64,000 bases of DNA, taken from positions 124,001-188,000 of the forward strand of contig JAALGY010000008.1 in assembly GCA_032358165.1 (NCBI GenBank). Direction: 5' to 3'. The translations under genes and the position numbers were made by a program. The notes under the pieces are model-generated. The model searched no databases, was not told where the DNA came from, and worked only from the letters and a program-made list of their open reading frames with translations. This document shows, in pieces, positions 16,730-28,525 of this stretch (the first letter of the stretch is position 1; every line of letters begins with the position of its first letter). The DNA comes from Diplosphaera chodatii (taxonomy: Eukaryota > Chlorophyta > Trebouxiophyceae > Prasiolales > Stichococcaceae).

Positions 16730-19700
16730 ATGCACACGCTGGCGCTCGCTGCAGCGACATGCCTGCTGCTGCTCGCCCAGCCTGTGCAAAGCTCGCGGCG
16801 GCACGTGCGGCGACGGATCACCCTGGAGGAGATGGTCCAGACAAGTGAGCCTGCGATTCCTGTGCAGTCGTGCGCATTTCATGCCGGCATGAAGTGCTTG
16901 CTTTGCAGGCTGCTACCGTGCACACAAACTGTGCGCCCAGCACGATGATGCCATGTGCCCTTACGTTTGCCATTGCACACTGTTGCCTGCCCGACACGAG
17001 GGTCTGCTGTGCTCGGCATGTGTGTGTGCCTGCACGTGAAGTTGTTTCATGGTAAACTGGCCGCCAACAGCTGCTGCGTTCCTACGCAGGCATTGCACGG
17101 ATTCCAGGGGACTACCAGCGCATGGGGCACCGTGAGAGTGGCTGGAACCTCACGCGGGAGCACAGCAGCGGCGCAGCGGCGCAGCACCACACCGTCATGT
17201 TCACAGCGGAGGGCAGCGTGTACCGCAAGAAGTGCGTCTCCCAACCAACAACACTAACCTTCTGGATGCAGTAGTTTGAAAGGCCACCGCTTGGTGTAGT
17301 CATCATCGTGGCAGGTGCTGGCGGCAGGCACACACAGCGCTGAAGCCATTGGCGGCCCTTCGCCACAGACCACTTCATGCAGCAAGTGCAGGAGCAGCTC
17401 TGTGCTTCCTGCGTCCAGGCTGGGCGACACGAGCCACCTGCCGCGGCGGCTGTCGGAGATCCAGACGGACGGGCAGGCGGCGCGGCGGCTGCTGCAGTCG
17501 GGCGCCTCCGCCTCGCTGAACCCCGACCTCGCGTGCCAGGGGTGCCCCAACACCGACACCCGCGTGCAGGTCCGCGCCTGGCGCCGCCCACAGCCTCCCC
17601 CCTGGCGCATGTGCACGCCAGGGTGCCTTGTCGTGCTGCAGGGCTGCACCCATGCATCGGATCTATCAGCCATGAGTGATGGTCCCTCTGCCGCTCATTC
17701 TGAGCTGGCTGGGACGGCTGCACAGTCATGAGTGATGGTCTCTCTTCCTCTCAACCTGAGTTGGATGGCTGACTCCCCCGAGTCTGATGCGCAGGTGAAT
17801 GACACAGAGGTCACGCCCTGGGACTCCATCGGGCTGCTGGCGCGCCAGAACGCCAACAGCATCTCAAAGTGAGGGTTTCCGGAGGCCGCTCTGACGCAGC
17901 GTCCGCACAGCACGCATGCCGTATGCAGGGCACACGGCACGCTCCTTACGCCGCGGGCTTTCCAAATGTTCAGTATTGCTGCTGTTGACAGCTTTCTCCC
18001 TGCGCTGCAGCGGCATCGCGCAGTGCAGCGGCGCGCTGATCGGCGTGCAGCGGCAGCACGTGCTGACGGCGGGGCACTGCCTCGTCGACAGCTCCACCTC
18101 GCAGGTGCGGCACTTGGTCCACTGCTGCGGCACCCTGCACGGCTTGCAGCCTGGCAGAGTCGGTGCATGGTGCAGCACGGCTGCCAGCCGTTGCCGGCGT
18201 CACTTTGAGGCAACACAATGGCCAACGTACAGCCAGTCCAGCGTCATAAAGTCACAATCACTAGGTTGGGTGCTGCAATCACTAGTGCTGTTAATACCAG
18301 CTTTGATTCGCGTGCTCTGCTCTGTGCAGGACAACGTGGACAAGATCACCTTCTACCCCGGGCTCAGCGGCAGCGACCTGCCGTTCGGCACGCTGACAGC
18401 CGTCAAGGTGCCCCGACCACTGCAATGCAACATCTTTCCTGAACGGTTCCGCCAGGACGTGTTGGCCTGTGCGCCGTGTGTGGGCAGCTGTACGTCGGGC
18501 GGCGGCGGCGGCCGGCGTCGCGTCTGTCCGCCACCTGCCCTGCTGCTTTGCCTGGTGTGGCATGTAATACTTGGACCATCTGGCTCTTCAGCCCTGGTGT
18601 TGCTGTTGTGACACCGTGCTCTGTTTGTGCACCAGGCGCGCGTGCTGCAGCAGTACGTGGAGGAGCGGTCTGTGACGCCGCTGGCGCTCAACTACGACTT
18701 TGCGCTGATCACGCTGTCGGCGGGTGCGCCCAAGGGGACCACGTACCTGGACATCGCCGCGGGGGATGGCACCACGCGCTACGACCTGACAACCGCGGGC
18801 TACCCTGCCGACAAGGCGGGCCAGGACATGTGGACGGTGCGCCTCGGGTTACTGCTGCGCTTTGTGGCTGAGTGCAAGGGGCGGCCGCGTGTCATTGTTG
18901 ATGAAGGGGCGGCCAGCGAGAGTGGCAGATCGTCTGGTGCAAGGAGGCCTGCCAGCAAATGGCAGTCCGACCTCGGTCTCGCACTTGGACGTGACGCCAG
19001 CATCGCGTGTCTGCGTGTGCAGGTGAACTGCAGCAACGTGGCGTTCGACTTCACCAACGGCCCGAGCGTGCTCAACTGCGGCAGCCAGTGCTCCAACATC
19101 GTGGTGCACGACTGCCTGTCGTACGAGGGGCAGTCCGGCTCGGCCATCTGGTCCACGGTTCGCCTTTCAACTACATTCCGTTTCTGCCAGAATGTGCCTC
19201 ACCCCCATGTGCAGCCCACCTGGGGTTTGTGTACAGTTGGTGCACATGCTGTGGTGTCGTGCTGGGAACAGCTTTCTATTGCACCGCAGTAGGCAGGTGG
19301 ACGTGTATCTGTGACATGGACAGCGGTGCACTCTTACTGTTTACCGTCTGCTGACGTAGCTCCATGGGCATGCAGGACGGCAACAACCGCACGGTGCGCG
19401 CGGTGCTCACTGGGGCGCTGCAGGAGTCTGATGGCACCACCTACAACGTGGCCACCCAGATGAACTCCTTCGTCTACAACACCGTCGTCGGCTGGTGCGC
19501 CTCCCACTGCTGCTCGTCGGCCTTTCTGCAGGCTGCCGGCTGGGCTTTCAGCTAAAGCGCTGCCACTGTCTGGATTCCACGCTACAAGGCAGTCGATGCC
19601 ACAGCGGGAGCCCATGTACTGTTTGTGGCAGAGTGCCTGCGGCCGGCGCAAGCTGTTCGCAGGCGCCAACTCCGGGCTGTGAGCTCCCTCCCGCTCCCAC

Positions 19701-20850
19701 ACCATTGTACGCGCCACTGTCAGGTACAACGAGGATGTGACGGACGGCCTGACGCTGGCGCCGCCCGCCCCGCCCGCCAGCAGCTCGCCCAGCAACGGCA
19801 ACGGCTTCGTGACGCTCGGCAACACCTCCTGGTGGCGCGCCCACTGGTGTGCCCCCGTTTCCTTTCCCCTCCCCCTTCCCCTACCTGCGGACTCTTTCCT
19901 GTTTTTCTGCTGCGAGGAAAATGGCCTCTCCTTCATCGTTTCACCTTAAAGCGCGCTGCCCGGGTCCAGCGTGTTCTGCGGCCACCCACGGACACCAAAT
20001 ATGTCAACGTGAACTGGCTGCGAGCCTCCTGGCTGCGTGTCTTTCAGCTCACAGAGCTGTCCGCAGGACCCCATGTGCAACTGTTCTTGTCTCCTGTTGC
20101 AGGTGGTGGGTGGTGCTGCCGGTGGCGGTGGTGCTGGGCCTGGCGCTGCTGCTGGCGCTGCTGGGGTGCCTGCGCCGCGGCGGCTGCTGCGGGGTGGGCC
20201 GCAAGCCCTCCCGCCCGATTGTGGGCGCCACCTACCCGCCGCCCGCCGGCAACGGCTACCCCAACCAGGTGTCTATACACCCTCAACCTGTACACTTGGC
20301 TGCTAGACTACTAGACTGTCACAGCGCGTGTCCGCATGGCTTCGGCCATATATATGATGTGTGTCTCTCAAGCGTCAGAAAAGCGGCGTCGTGGCCCAAA
20401 CATGAGCATTGCGAGATCATGACACTGAGCTGCTTTGTTTCTTCCCACGTGTGCAGCAGTACTATGGCGGCTACGGGCAGGGCGCGCCCCAGAGTGCCCC
20501 GCCGCCGCCGCAGCAGCAGGCGTGGGCGCCCAACCCGCAGGCCCAGAGCAACTGGGAGCGCTACGGTCCCGGGTGCGTGTGCACCTGTCTGCTGCAATGG
20601 CAGGCCTTCTGCCGGGCTGAGCTGTGTCTGGCGTCACGTTCCTGCTGCTCCAGATGTGTCATGTGGACGGCGGGTTTTCAGGCGTGCCAGCAGCAACCGC
20701 AGCAAGCCGTGCAGAGGGGAGCTGCAGCAGGCGCCTGAAGGGGGTTGCACCACTGTGCGCAGGTTCTACAACGGCTACGGCACCAGCGGCAACGCGTACC
20801 CGACGGACGTGCACGCCCCCGCCAGCGGCTACCCGGCCGCGGGGAGGTGA
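16730..20850 (+). CDS. Membrane-tethered trypsin-like serine protease
   Basis: Thirteen exons join in phase: 16730-16844, 17090-17231, 17419-17569, 17795-17868, 18011-18104, 18330-18407, 18636-18836, 19023-19157, 19376-19494, 19724-19846, 20103-20268, 20457-20572 and 20763-20850, giving 533 aa. The chosen Met (Kozak-like CACC before ATG) begins a signal peptide, MHTLALAAATCLLLLAQPVQ; an in-frame ATG at 16670 would put basic residues in front. The chymotrypsin-fold triad is visible: His in VLTAGHCLV (about residue 183), Asp in NYDFALITL (about 239), Ser in GQSGSAIW (about 323). A single membrane helix, VVLPVAVVLGLALLLALLGC, starts near residue 413, followed by Cys and a basic stop-transfer. 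The remaining about 95 residues are Tyr/Gly/Pro/Gln-rich and should be cytosolic. The protease would face the lumen, wall or outside. Substrate unknown. Confidence 0.88.
17671..17770 (+). repeat. 56-bp tandem duplication in a protease intron
   Basis: CATGAGTGATGGTC at 17671 recurs at 17727. The copies continue with similar CTCT-rich, CTGAG and TGG-GGCTG sequence. The repeat lies wholly in the intron between exons 3 and 4. Confidence 0.75.
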
Positions 20851-22197
20851 TGCGCCGCGGCTGCCGGCCGCGGCTGTGGCGGTGCAGCAGGCCGCAGCAC
20901 CCGACCCCGCGCTGCTGCCGCGCCGGAGGCGCCAGATGCCGATGCACGGCTGGGGCAGGCAGGGAACATGGCGGCGGTGTGCGAAGCGGTGCAAGGGCGA
21001 AGTGCGCACGCTGCACACCAGCTGTACGCACATATGGCAGCGGCGCCGCACAATGACTTGGCGGCAGGCGGCTAGGTTGCAGCGCGGGGTGTATGGTGTG
21101 CCGAGGAAAGTTGTCGCCTGCTGTGGCGTGGGCTGGTGGTCATGCAACGGACGCTGTCAAGACCGGAACAGGGAACCCTTTGATTGCGTTGCAAGAAAGG
21201 TTTTGGCTTTGACGGGTTCGCACAGGGGCAGCGGCAGGGTTTACAATGCCACACCATTGGTAGCTCGCGATCGATCTCGCTCCTGAGACCTTTCCGGACA
21301 TTTCTGTGTACATTCCAGACCTTTCCGGACGAATCTGTAAATACAGCTTGTATGTACGGCACGTTGGTATGCTTACATCGGTCCTGCACAAAACCGGCAC
21401 CGGTTTCCCCATACGAAAGGGGCCCCACTGTGGCATGGGCGCTCCAACAGCCAGCAGCCGACATGACCGCACCAAGCATGCGCCCAGATCGAGCGGTGTA
21501 TGATGCTCGCATCGTGTCAAGCCGTCCGTAGATCGTCACCAGGGCGCCTGGGCAAGCGCGCAGGCAGAGCTCTGCACTTTTGTCCTGCTGACGCCCTTTT
21601 GTACCACCAAATGTACCGACACCTTGACTGAGACCGCTGCTGCAGGCACCACACCAGCCAAGCTTGGGCCCAGCATCCCTCTGCAAAGCATGTCTCTGCA
21701 AGGCTGCGTTCACACTGGCGCCTAGCAGCTGCAGGACCCGGGTTTGCTGGTTGCTAGCTGGCGCCACGTGATGCAGACGTCACCCCGTACTGATCATACT
21801 GCCGGGCGGCGCGTCCTGCCCGGCAGGTTACTCAATGACGAACGCTACGACGGCCTGTACCAAATACATCAGTCTACTGCAGCAAGTGATAAGCGAGCGC
21901 ACTGGTGACCCAGCTCACAACTCTCTTCTCTCTCGCACCCAAACTTCCAAAGCCACAAGCCTCCTTCACAACTCTGCAGCATCTGACCTTGCTCACACTA
22001 CACCAACGCACCAGCAAACAACACACCCAGCCGTCGCCCGCCGACGCGCAGCAGCTATCGCACAAGCTTGCACAGGTGATTCTACGGACCAACGTTGGCA
22101 CGGTCACAGCGTGAGCCTGCCTGTCAAGCCGTCGCCTACCCGGATTTGAGCCTCCACAGGTGCACCAGCCCAAAACAATCCAGCAGCACACAACGCA
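20851..22197. other. Intergenic region with a likely long pyrimidine-rich 5'UTR of the Lys-Pro/Cys-rich gene
   Basis: No exon can be supported in 20851-21830. A TGTAA occurs at about 21336. From about 21900 the sequence becomes CT- and CA-rich (CTCTCTTCTCTCTCGCACCC), typical of leaders of highly expressed green-algal genes, and runs into the ATG at 22198. This suggests a 5'UTR of up to about 300 bases. Confidence 0.45.
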
Positions 22198-23097
22198 ATG
22201 GCCCGCGGCGCAGCAGCCTTCCTGGCGGTCTTTGCATTCGCGTTCGTGGCGGCGGCGGCGGCGCAGGCCGATGCCGACACCGGCCGGTCGCTGCTGGTGG
22301 CCAAGCCCAAGCCCACGGCCAAGGTCAACCCCAAGGCCGTGCCCAAGCTGAAGCCAAAGCCCACGCCCAAGAAGACTGCGAAGAAGGTGGCGGTCAAGAC
22401 CTTCACCGGCAAGGCATGCGCCAAGTTCGGGCAGTACGGCCTCGGCTGCTCCCTGTGCACAGCCACCTCCTGCGTCACCTGCGGCAGCACCTACATGAAG
22501 TCCGGCACCAAGTGCGTGTGCAAGACCGGCTACATCATGGTCAAGGGCAAGGGCACGTGCGTCGTGAAGCCACAGCCGGCCGTCAACGCCAAGCCGGTCG
22601 CCTCCAAGCCCAAGCCCACCAAAAAGCCCACGAAGAAGCCGCTGAAGCCCGTCGTCACCGCGCCCCCCAGCCAGGCCAACGTCGCCGACCCCAAGCTGAA
22701 GACCGCCACCGCGCTCAAGGCCGCCTGCAAGGGCACCGCCACCAACGGCCTCAAGTTCACGGTGCTGCCCAAGCTGTACCCCTTCGCCCAGGCCGCCGCC
22801 GCGTGCAAGGCCGCCGGCCTCAAGCTGTCCGACATCGACCTCATCTTCTCCGGCTCCAAGGGCGCCGCCATTGGCAGCGCAGCACTGGCGACCGTGAACA
22901 AGTGCGTGGGCGTCAACAAGGCCGTGTGGTTCGACACCTCGCTGGCAGCGCCCGCCTGCAACGCCTTCGTCGCGGTGGGCTCCCCTTCGGACGGCGGCGC
23001 GACCACCGGCCGCAAGCTGTCTGCGGCGGCTCAGGTGCTGCTCACCCAGGAGGTGCCCACCGGCTGCAAGACGCTGCTGCCGGTGCTGTGCGTCTGA
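22198..23097 (+). CDS. Secreted Lys-Pro-repeat, Cys-rich protein, intronless
   Basis: A single 299-residue frame with strong C-ending codon bias and no introns, unlike every other gene here. Residues 1 to about 23 are a classical signal peptide ending in AAAAAQADA. Two Lys/Pro-rich blocks (near 34-64 and 121-155, of KPKPT type) flank a Cys-rich module at about 70-116 with CSLCTATSCVTCGSTY and CVCKTGY, resembling an EGF/furin-type Cys repeat. The C-terminal about 140 residues are Ala/Lys-rich with six Cys and no known motif. The Lys-Pro tracts could bind acidic polysaccharide or be hydroxylated and glycosylated in the cell wall. I do not recognise the family. Codon bias and the pyrimidine-rich leader suggest high expression. 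Confidence 0.9.
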   Translation: MARGAAAFLAVFAFAFVAAAAAQADADTGRSLLVAKPKPTAKVNPKAVPKLKPKPTPKKTAKKVAVKTFTGKACAKFGQYGLGCSLCTATSCVTCGSTYMKSGTKCVCKTGYIMVKGKGTCVVKPQPAVNAKPVASKPKPTKKPTKKPLKPVVTAPPSQANVADPKLKTATALKAACKGTATNGLKFTVLPKLYPFAQAAAACKAAGLKLSDIDLIFSGSKGAAIGSAALATVNKCVGVNKAVWFDTSLAAPACNAFVAVGSPSDGGATTGRKLSAAAQVLLTQEVPTGCKTLLPVLCV

Positions 23098-24406
23098 GAG
23101 CCGCGGCGGCAGCCGCGGCGCCGCGCGCTGCGACCCTCCAGCAGGCAGCGGGCTTTGCGCATGCAAAGGTTCGGGGGCAGTGGAACGGCTAGATGACAGC
23201 AGTTGCAGAAGTAGTGGACAGGCGTAGATGTGAGGACCAAAGTTGATTGTCAGATGTGAGACATCTCGGTTGCTTTGCACGCTGCGCACGTCTGTTCTGT
23301 GCGGCGCGCCAGCAGTAGATAGCTTTCCTTCACACCACAGCTTTGAACTTCAGCAGTCAGACCTGCCAAAGTTGGCTTTATGCTTGTCGGACATCCGCAT
23401 TGCCTCTGGTGCACCAAATTTGGTGTTTGTTCCGCACATGCGTACGATTGGCGCTCCGCCATCCAGGTGGCTTGATTATTGCTGCCTCACTCAGCAAGCT
23501 TTGTTGATGGTCGAACTCTCAGGACCATCGCTCGGGCTGCTACAATAGTAGAAATGTCGCTGTAAACAGTCTAGTCGGATGCTCGCCCGTGCAAGTGCAT
23601 GGGCTCTGCCAACCTTTCCTCCACCCACCACGACCCCTGGGCAGCCGCACTCCCGCAGGATGACGCCATCCTGCAGTAGGTCGCATCGTATTATGCACGC
23701 ACGTGCATTGTGATCCTGCAATTTGCACGGGAGCACGGCATTCTGATGTGGGATCTCACAGCGGCACGTGCACCTTGCACCATCATGCCCAAACTTTCGG
23801 TGGCAGACGGTTCATGACAAAGCTATCTAACAGCTTTTGCAGCGCAACCCTCTGGTAGTGGCTGTGCTGGTGGCACTGCTCTGTTAAGAGCAGGCTGCGT
23901 TATAGCAGTCCCCAGCATTTGCAGCACATGCAATTTGGCGTTGGATCGCTACGACATGTGCATAGCACGTCTGACCCATTATAAACAACTCACGCTGCCA
24001 CCCAACTTGACGGGCCAGGCGCGGCGTGCCAACTTGCAGCACTGGAGCTCAGCCATCTGGAGGTGCCAGCTCGGATGTGTGCTCTTGAGCACCCCAGCAC
24101 GTCAGCGCATGCACATGCTGAACCACACCAGGCCATGATGTCAGCTGGTGGGCCTGGCACGCTGCGTCTGGCCAACTGCGTCATCTTTGGGAACCCAGCT
24201 GGCGCAACTGTAACAGGGTGCGTCGAATGCTGGTTCCTTCAGCAAAAGCCAGCACCGGAGTGCAGCGTCCATGATCTCAAATTTGAACGCAGCGTGGATG
24301 AACGCAGGATTGGTTCTCGAAAGGTCTCGAGACGAGATGCTGTGTTGTGTAACATGTGTGTGTCGGCACAGGTGACCCGCGGGCGGCGAGCGCTCGGAAA
24401 GGCGGC
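23098..24406. other. 1.3 kb intergenic region
   Basis: Holds the 3'UTR of the Lys-Pro gene (a TGTAA candidate at about 23561) and the promoter of the zinc-knuckle gene. AT content is higher around 23310-23560. No exon is supported, although an upstream 5' exon of the next gene cannot be excluded between 23950 and 24400. Confidence 0.4.
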
Positions 24407-27400
24407 ATGAACATCGAGCAGCAAGCAACAGTGCTGCCGGCTTCTTTCCAGGACATGCAGCGGCAGCTGCAGGCCCGCGAGGCGGCGCTCGCAGCCAGGT
24501 GCGTCGCATGCAGCCCTGCTGCTGCAGGCTCTGGCCGCGTGCGTGGCTGCTCTGGTTGGGAGTCCCTCGAATGCGGAGCTCCATCCGCGCCGTCGCTGCT
24601 ACTACAACCGCGACAAGCATATGGCGGTTTATTTGCGCAGGGAGCAGGCGCTGGCGAAGCAGGAGAAGGCGATCCAGCGGCAGCTGGCAGAGGCCCAGGC
24701 GCTGCACAGGTGGGTCTTGCGGTAGGCAGTTTCTGCGCGCTGCTGCGTCCACTGCACGCTGATGGCGGGTTGCGACAGGAGCTTGGGAGCTGGTGTCGTC
24801 TGTGTGCACGCCTGTACGCGGCTTAGGGCGGCTGGCGCTGCTGCGCAGCCGCAACCTTGGGGTGCGCGCGTCTCTGGAGGCCGCCCGCTCGGCCGCCGCT
24901 GCAGCAAAGGCCGCGCTGGACACCAGGTGCTCACGACGTGCTCTTCCAACCGCCAGCAGCCCATTTCGGATGACATGCCTGAGACATGACGTCTGCAAGC
25001 GCGTCAAGCTGCACACGCGACTTGCTGCTTGCCTGCTGAGCGCCGGATGCCACTTCTCCTGCGCAGGGTGCAGCATGCGCAGCGGCTCGTCGCGGATCTG
25101 CGGGCGGCGCAGGCCGCCGCTGCAGAGGCCGCCCCGGCCGCAGGCGCAGCCGCGGCGTCAGCAGGCGACTGCGGCTTGCGAGTGCCAGCTCAGGCGGATT
25201 CGCAGCAGGTGGCGTCGCCCTCACAACAGGCGCAGCCAGCGACGCCGGGCAGCCCCACCCCGGAGCAACATTGGTCTGAACAGCTGGGAGGGCCGCCGGC
25301 AGTCGGGCCTCCGGCTCCTCAGGGTTTACCACAGCCGGCGGCCCGGCCGCTGGAGCGCGCAGAGCGCCCGGCCGCCCCGGGAGGCCACCTGCCGGCCGCA
25401 CCAGCGGAGGCGCGGCCGGGGACGAAGCGCAAGCCCGAGGCCGCTGCAGGGGGGCCTGCAGATGCAGCCGCCGCTGCCAAGCGGCCAGCGCTCGGGCCAG
25501 CGCACGTGGCCCCGATCGCCCCCAAAGCGGCGGCCTCCCTCCACGTCACCTGCACGACGGGCGCGCATGCAGCAGCCGCGGGTGGCGCTGCCGCCCCTGA
25601 CGGCCAGCAGGAAGGACTGCCACGTGCCAGGCCCAGCGCTGCTGCCCCAGCGCGGACGCAGGCTTCACAGCAGGAGGCCACAGCCACAGCTGCGTCGCCG
25701 GGTGCGGAGATGGCGGCGGCAGCAGCGGCGGCCCTACCCTGCAGCACGGCTGAAGCACCACCGTCTGACGGGCACCAGCTGCCACTGCCGCCGCCCTCGC
25801 CACCAGCACCGCAGCAGCCGCCCCCGCTCCCAGCTGCACCTCCAGCCTTGCGTGATGTCGCTGGCAGCGGGGCGCAACCTGCTGCTCGTGGCGATGGGCG
25901 GCAGCTGCACCCCCAGCATGGCAGCCCACAGCAGCAGCGGCGAAGCCACATGGCGCAGCAGCATGCGCAGGCGGAGCACCAACAGAGGCAGCCTGGGCAG
26001 CCGCCACGCTCAATGCAGTCCCAGCAGCAGCAGCAGCAGGAGGAGCAGCAGTGGCGCCAAGCATGCACGACGTGCCCCAAGTGCAGGGCGCCGCTGCAGG
26101 GGGGGCCCCACACCAAGAGGGCGTGCAAGGCGGTGCGCCGGCTGCAGCACACCTGCGGCTGCTGCAGGGCGCGGGGCCACTGGGAGCACGAGTGCGAGGG
26201 GCCGGCGAGAGGCGGCCGCGAGCCGAAAGGCAAACGCAAGAAAGGCAGGCGCGACGCGCCTCAGCCCGGCGTGCCGGCGGCGGCGGCAGCAGCTGGAAGC
26301 AGCCACGGACACAGCCGTGCGCAGCACCATGTTGCCGGCAGGGATCAAACACGCAGCCAGGAGGCAGCCAGTGAGGGGCGCCCAGGGGCAGAAGTCGATG
26401 AGGAGGGCGGTCTGGACGACATCGTCGCAGCGCTGCGGGCTGCGCAGTCGCCGCCACAGCAGCATGACAAGCAGCATGCTGGGCCCAAGGCTGCTCAGGC
26501 AGGTGACGGCAGCACGGGCACAGAGGACGGCGTGACAGCTGTGGACCCTCAAGGGGACCCCCCAGCTGCTGGGTCATCGCCCAAGCGGCAGCGGCGCCGT
26601 GCACTGCAGGGCAGCTGCCAGGCTGCGCTGACAGCTCTCAAGGATGATGCACCGGAGCTGCTGGCAGACTTGCAGTCGCACCAGCTTATGTCGCGGCTCG
26701 CGGTGCTGCAGATGCCGCCGCAGCAGCAATATGCGCAGAGTCCTGGCGCAGCAGCCGCTGCACCGCACAGTGCCAGCCACAGCGCTGGAGGCACGCACCC
26801 AGCAGCAGCCGCAGGCTTTCCGGGTGTGACCCGTGCGCTCGAGCGGCTGTTTCCGGCGGCAGCGGCGGCGGCGCAGGGGCCAGCCTCCTTCTGGTGTGCG
26901 CTGCGGGCGTCTCTTGACGAGCAGCGCAGCCGCGTGCCAGCCGGTGCCGGCGCCGACATTCCTTCGCCTACAGGAAACTCCAGTCCTGGCAGCGGCAGCG
27001 GCGCGGGTGGCGGCGGGGTCGGCAGCGGTGGTGGCGGCGGCCGCGCTGAGGGGCCAAGCAGCCACAGGGCGGGGCTGCGGCCGCTGGCGGCGCTGGAGAC
27101 GCTGGTGGATCTGGCAGAGGAGGCGGCGGCGCGGGGCGAGCCGCTGCTGTGGGGCTGGTGCCGGTGCGCGTTGGTCACCTAAACCCTGTGGAGGCTGCTC
27201 TGCACCCTGGGGCTTGGACTGACCATGGTCACAACTGATGCGGAAGCTGTTGTGGTAGGGTTCGAGGCAGCAAGTGTGTTGCATGAGGTGACGGTGTGCA
27301 ACCAACCATGCAATGCTGCCGCCGCGCTTGAATCGACGTGCAGCCTCGTCTGCTGCAGGCAGCTGCACGCGTTCGTGTTCGTGTTCGAGGCGGCGCACCG

Positions 27401-28114
27401 GATCGTGGTGGAGGTGCCCGAGTACGGCAACGCCACCTACTTCTTCGAGCTGGAGAGCCCCATGCCGGTGGCTGCCCAGGCGCGCTGCGTGACAGCCGTG
27501 TGCTGTAGTCAACCAGTTTGGCTCGGCTGGAGGGTCTGCATAGAGTGCCTGCTTGGGCCCACACACCCCTGCGCGCTGCCGAGTCTCTCGAAGGTGGATG
27601 GGCAGCTGAACACGACGGTGCAGCTGGCAAGTACCGCGCCTGCAGCACACCGTGATGAACTTTTCATGAACTATCTTGCAGGTGCAGCGGCTGGTGGCGG
27701 TGCTGAGCGCGCGCGGCGTGACGAAGGGCGCGCTGGCGTCGGACGCGCCGCTGGACGCGTCCAGGCTGGCGGGCGGCGAGCTGGCGGCGCTGCGTGCTGC
27801 GGGGTGGGCGCCGGGCGCCGGCCTGCGCTCGCTGCTCAACTTCAATGGTGAGTGATATCCTTGCGTACCAGCTGACATACCGCAGCACATGAGTTGCCGA
27901 ACCTGCATCGCTGCAAGCACCGCCCAGGCGTTGCTGGACCATCGCTGTGTGTCGCTCAGGCGAGCGGATCCGGCACGATGAGGGCCCCTCCGCGGACGGC
28001 CACAGCGGCGGCGGCAGCTGGCGGCAGCGGCTGGCGGCCCGCCTGCGGGCCGGCGCGAGCGGCGGCCGGGTGCACAAGCAGCCACCCTGCAGCGCCGCAG
28101 TGCAGGGCGGCTAG
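24407..28114 (+). CDS. CCHC zinc-knuckle protein with N-terminal coiled coil and long low-complexity region
   Basis: Eight exons join in phase: 24407-24498, 24641-24709, 24849-24926, 25067-27163, 27359-27488, 27594-27626, 27682-27847 and 27960-28114, giving 939 aa. Exons 1-3 and the start of exon 4 are heptad-like (DMQRQLQAREAALAAR; EQALAKQEKAIQRQLAEAQA), predicting a coiled coil. Exon 4 is a 2.1 kb Ala/Gln/Pro/Gly-rich block with a basic NLS-like GTKRKPE and, near residue 440, CTTCPKC followed by CGCCRARGHWEHEC, an exact C-X2-C-X4-H-X4-C zinc knuckle (single-stranded nucleic acid binding in this fold). After the low-complexity block the sequence becomes well ordered: LHAFVFVFEAAHRIVVEV then YGNATYFFELE. 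The intron after exon 6 appears to use a GC donor (GCAAGT). The start Met is tentative. No family name can be given. Confidence 0.7.
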
Positions 28115-28525
28115 CTGCGCAGATGGCCACGCCCAGTCAGCCCTACACCCCGCAGCTGATTCGGGCGTGTAGAGCGCCACTCGTTTCTGGTCCATCCGTA
28201 GCGGGCGGTGGCGCGAGGCTGCCATGTACGTCCATATTTGTATACCATGCGATTTTGCTGACCCCAAGCCGTGACAACATGTACACGTGGTTTGTCAATG
28301 GTTTGGCCTTTCAGCGGGACACTGGCATCCGATGACGATGCTGTAATGTAGCTGAAGATGGCAGGCAGCTCAGTAGGTGCACGGAGAGCTTGCACAGGGT
28401 GACGCCATCGAGGCCCCTGGCTGCAGAATCAACTCAATTTTCACTCCAACCCGGGCTTGAGTCAATGCCCATCATTCCCTCTGTAGCTTGCGGGCTGCGG
28501 AATGCTGCACAACTGCACGTGTTGC
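28115..28525. other. Convergent intergenic region
   Basis: Shared 3' flank of the zinc-knuckle gene (+) and the small coiled-coil gene (-). A plus-strand TGTAA is present at about 28342, 230 bp past the upstream stop. Nothing else is supported. Confidence 0.4.

Noticed and set aside
21874..23289. 471-codon minus-strand open frame over the Lys-Pro gene
   Set aside because: Mirror of a strongly C-ending codon pattern; the plus frame has a signal peptide, ordered Cys module and a clean start and stop.
25029..27182. Treating the 2.1 kb exon as a stand-alone 717-residue gene
   Set aside because: Upstream exons and the 27163 donor join in exact phase, and the apparent stop at 27180-27182 lies within the next intron.
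26574..28130. 518-codon minus-strand frame over the zinc-knuckle gene
   Set aside because: Arg/Ala/Pro-rich shadow; it ignores the phased plus-strand exons and their splice sites.
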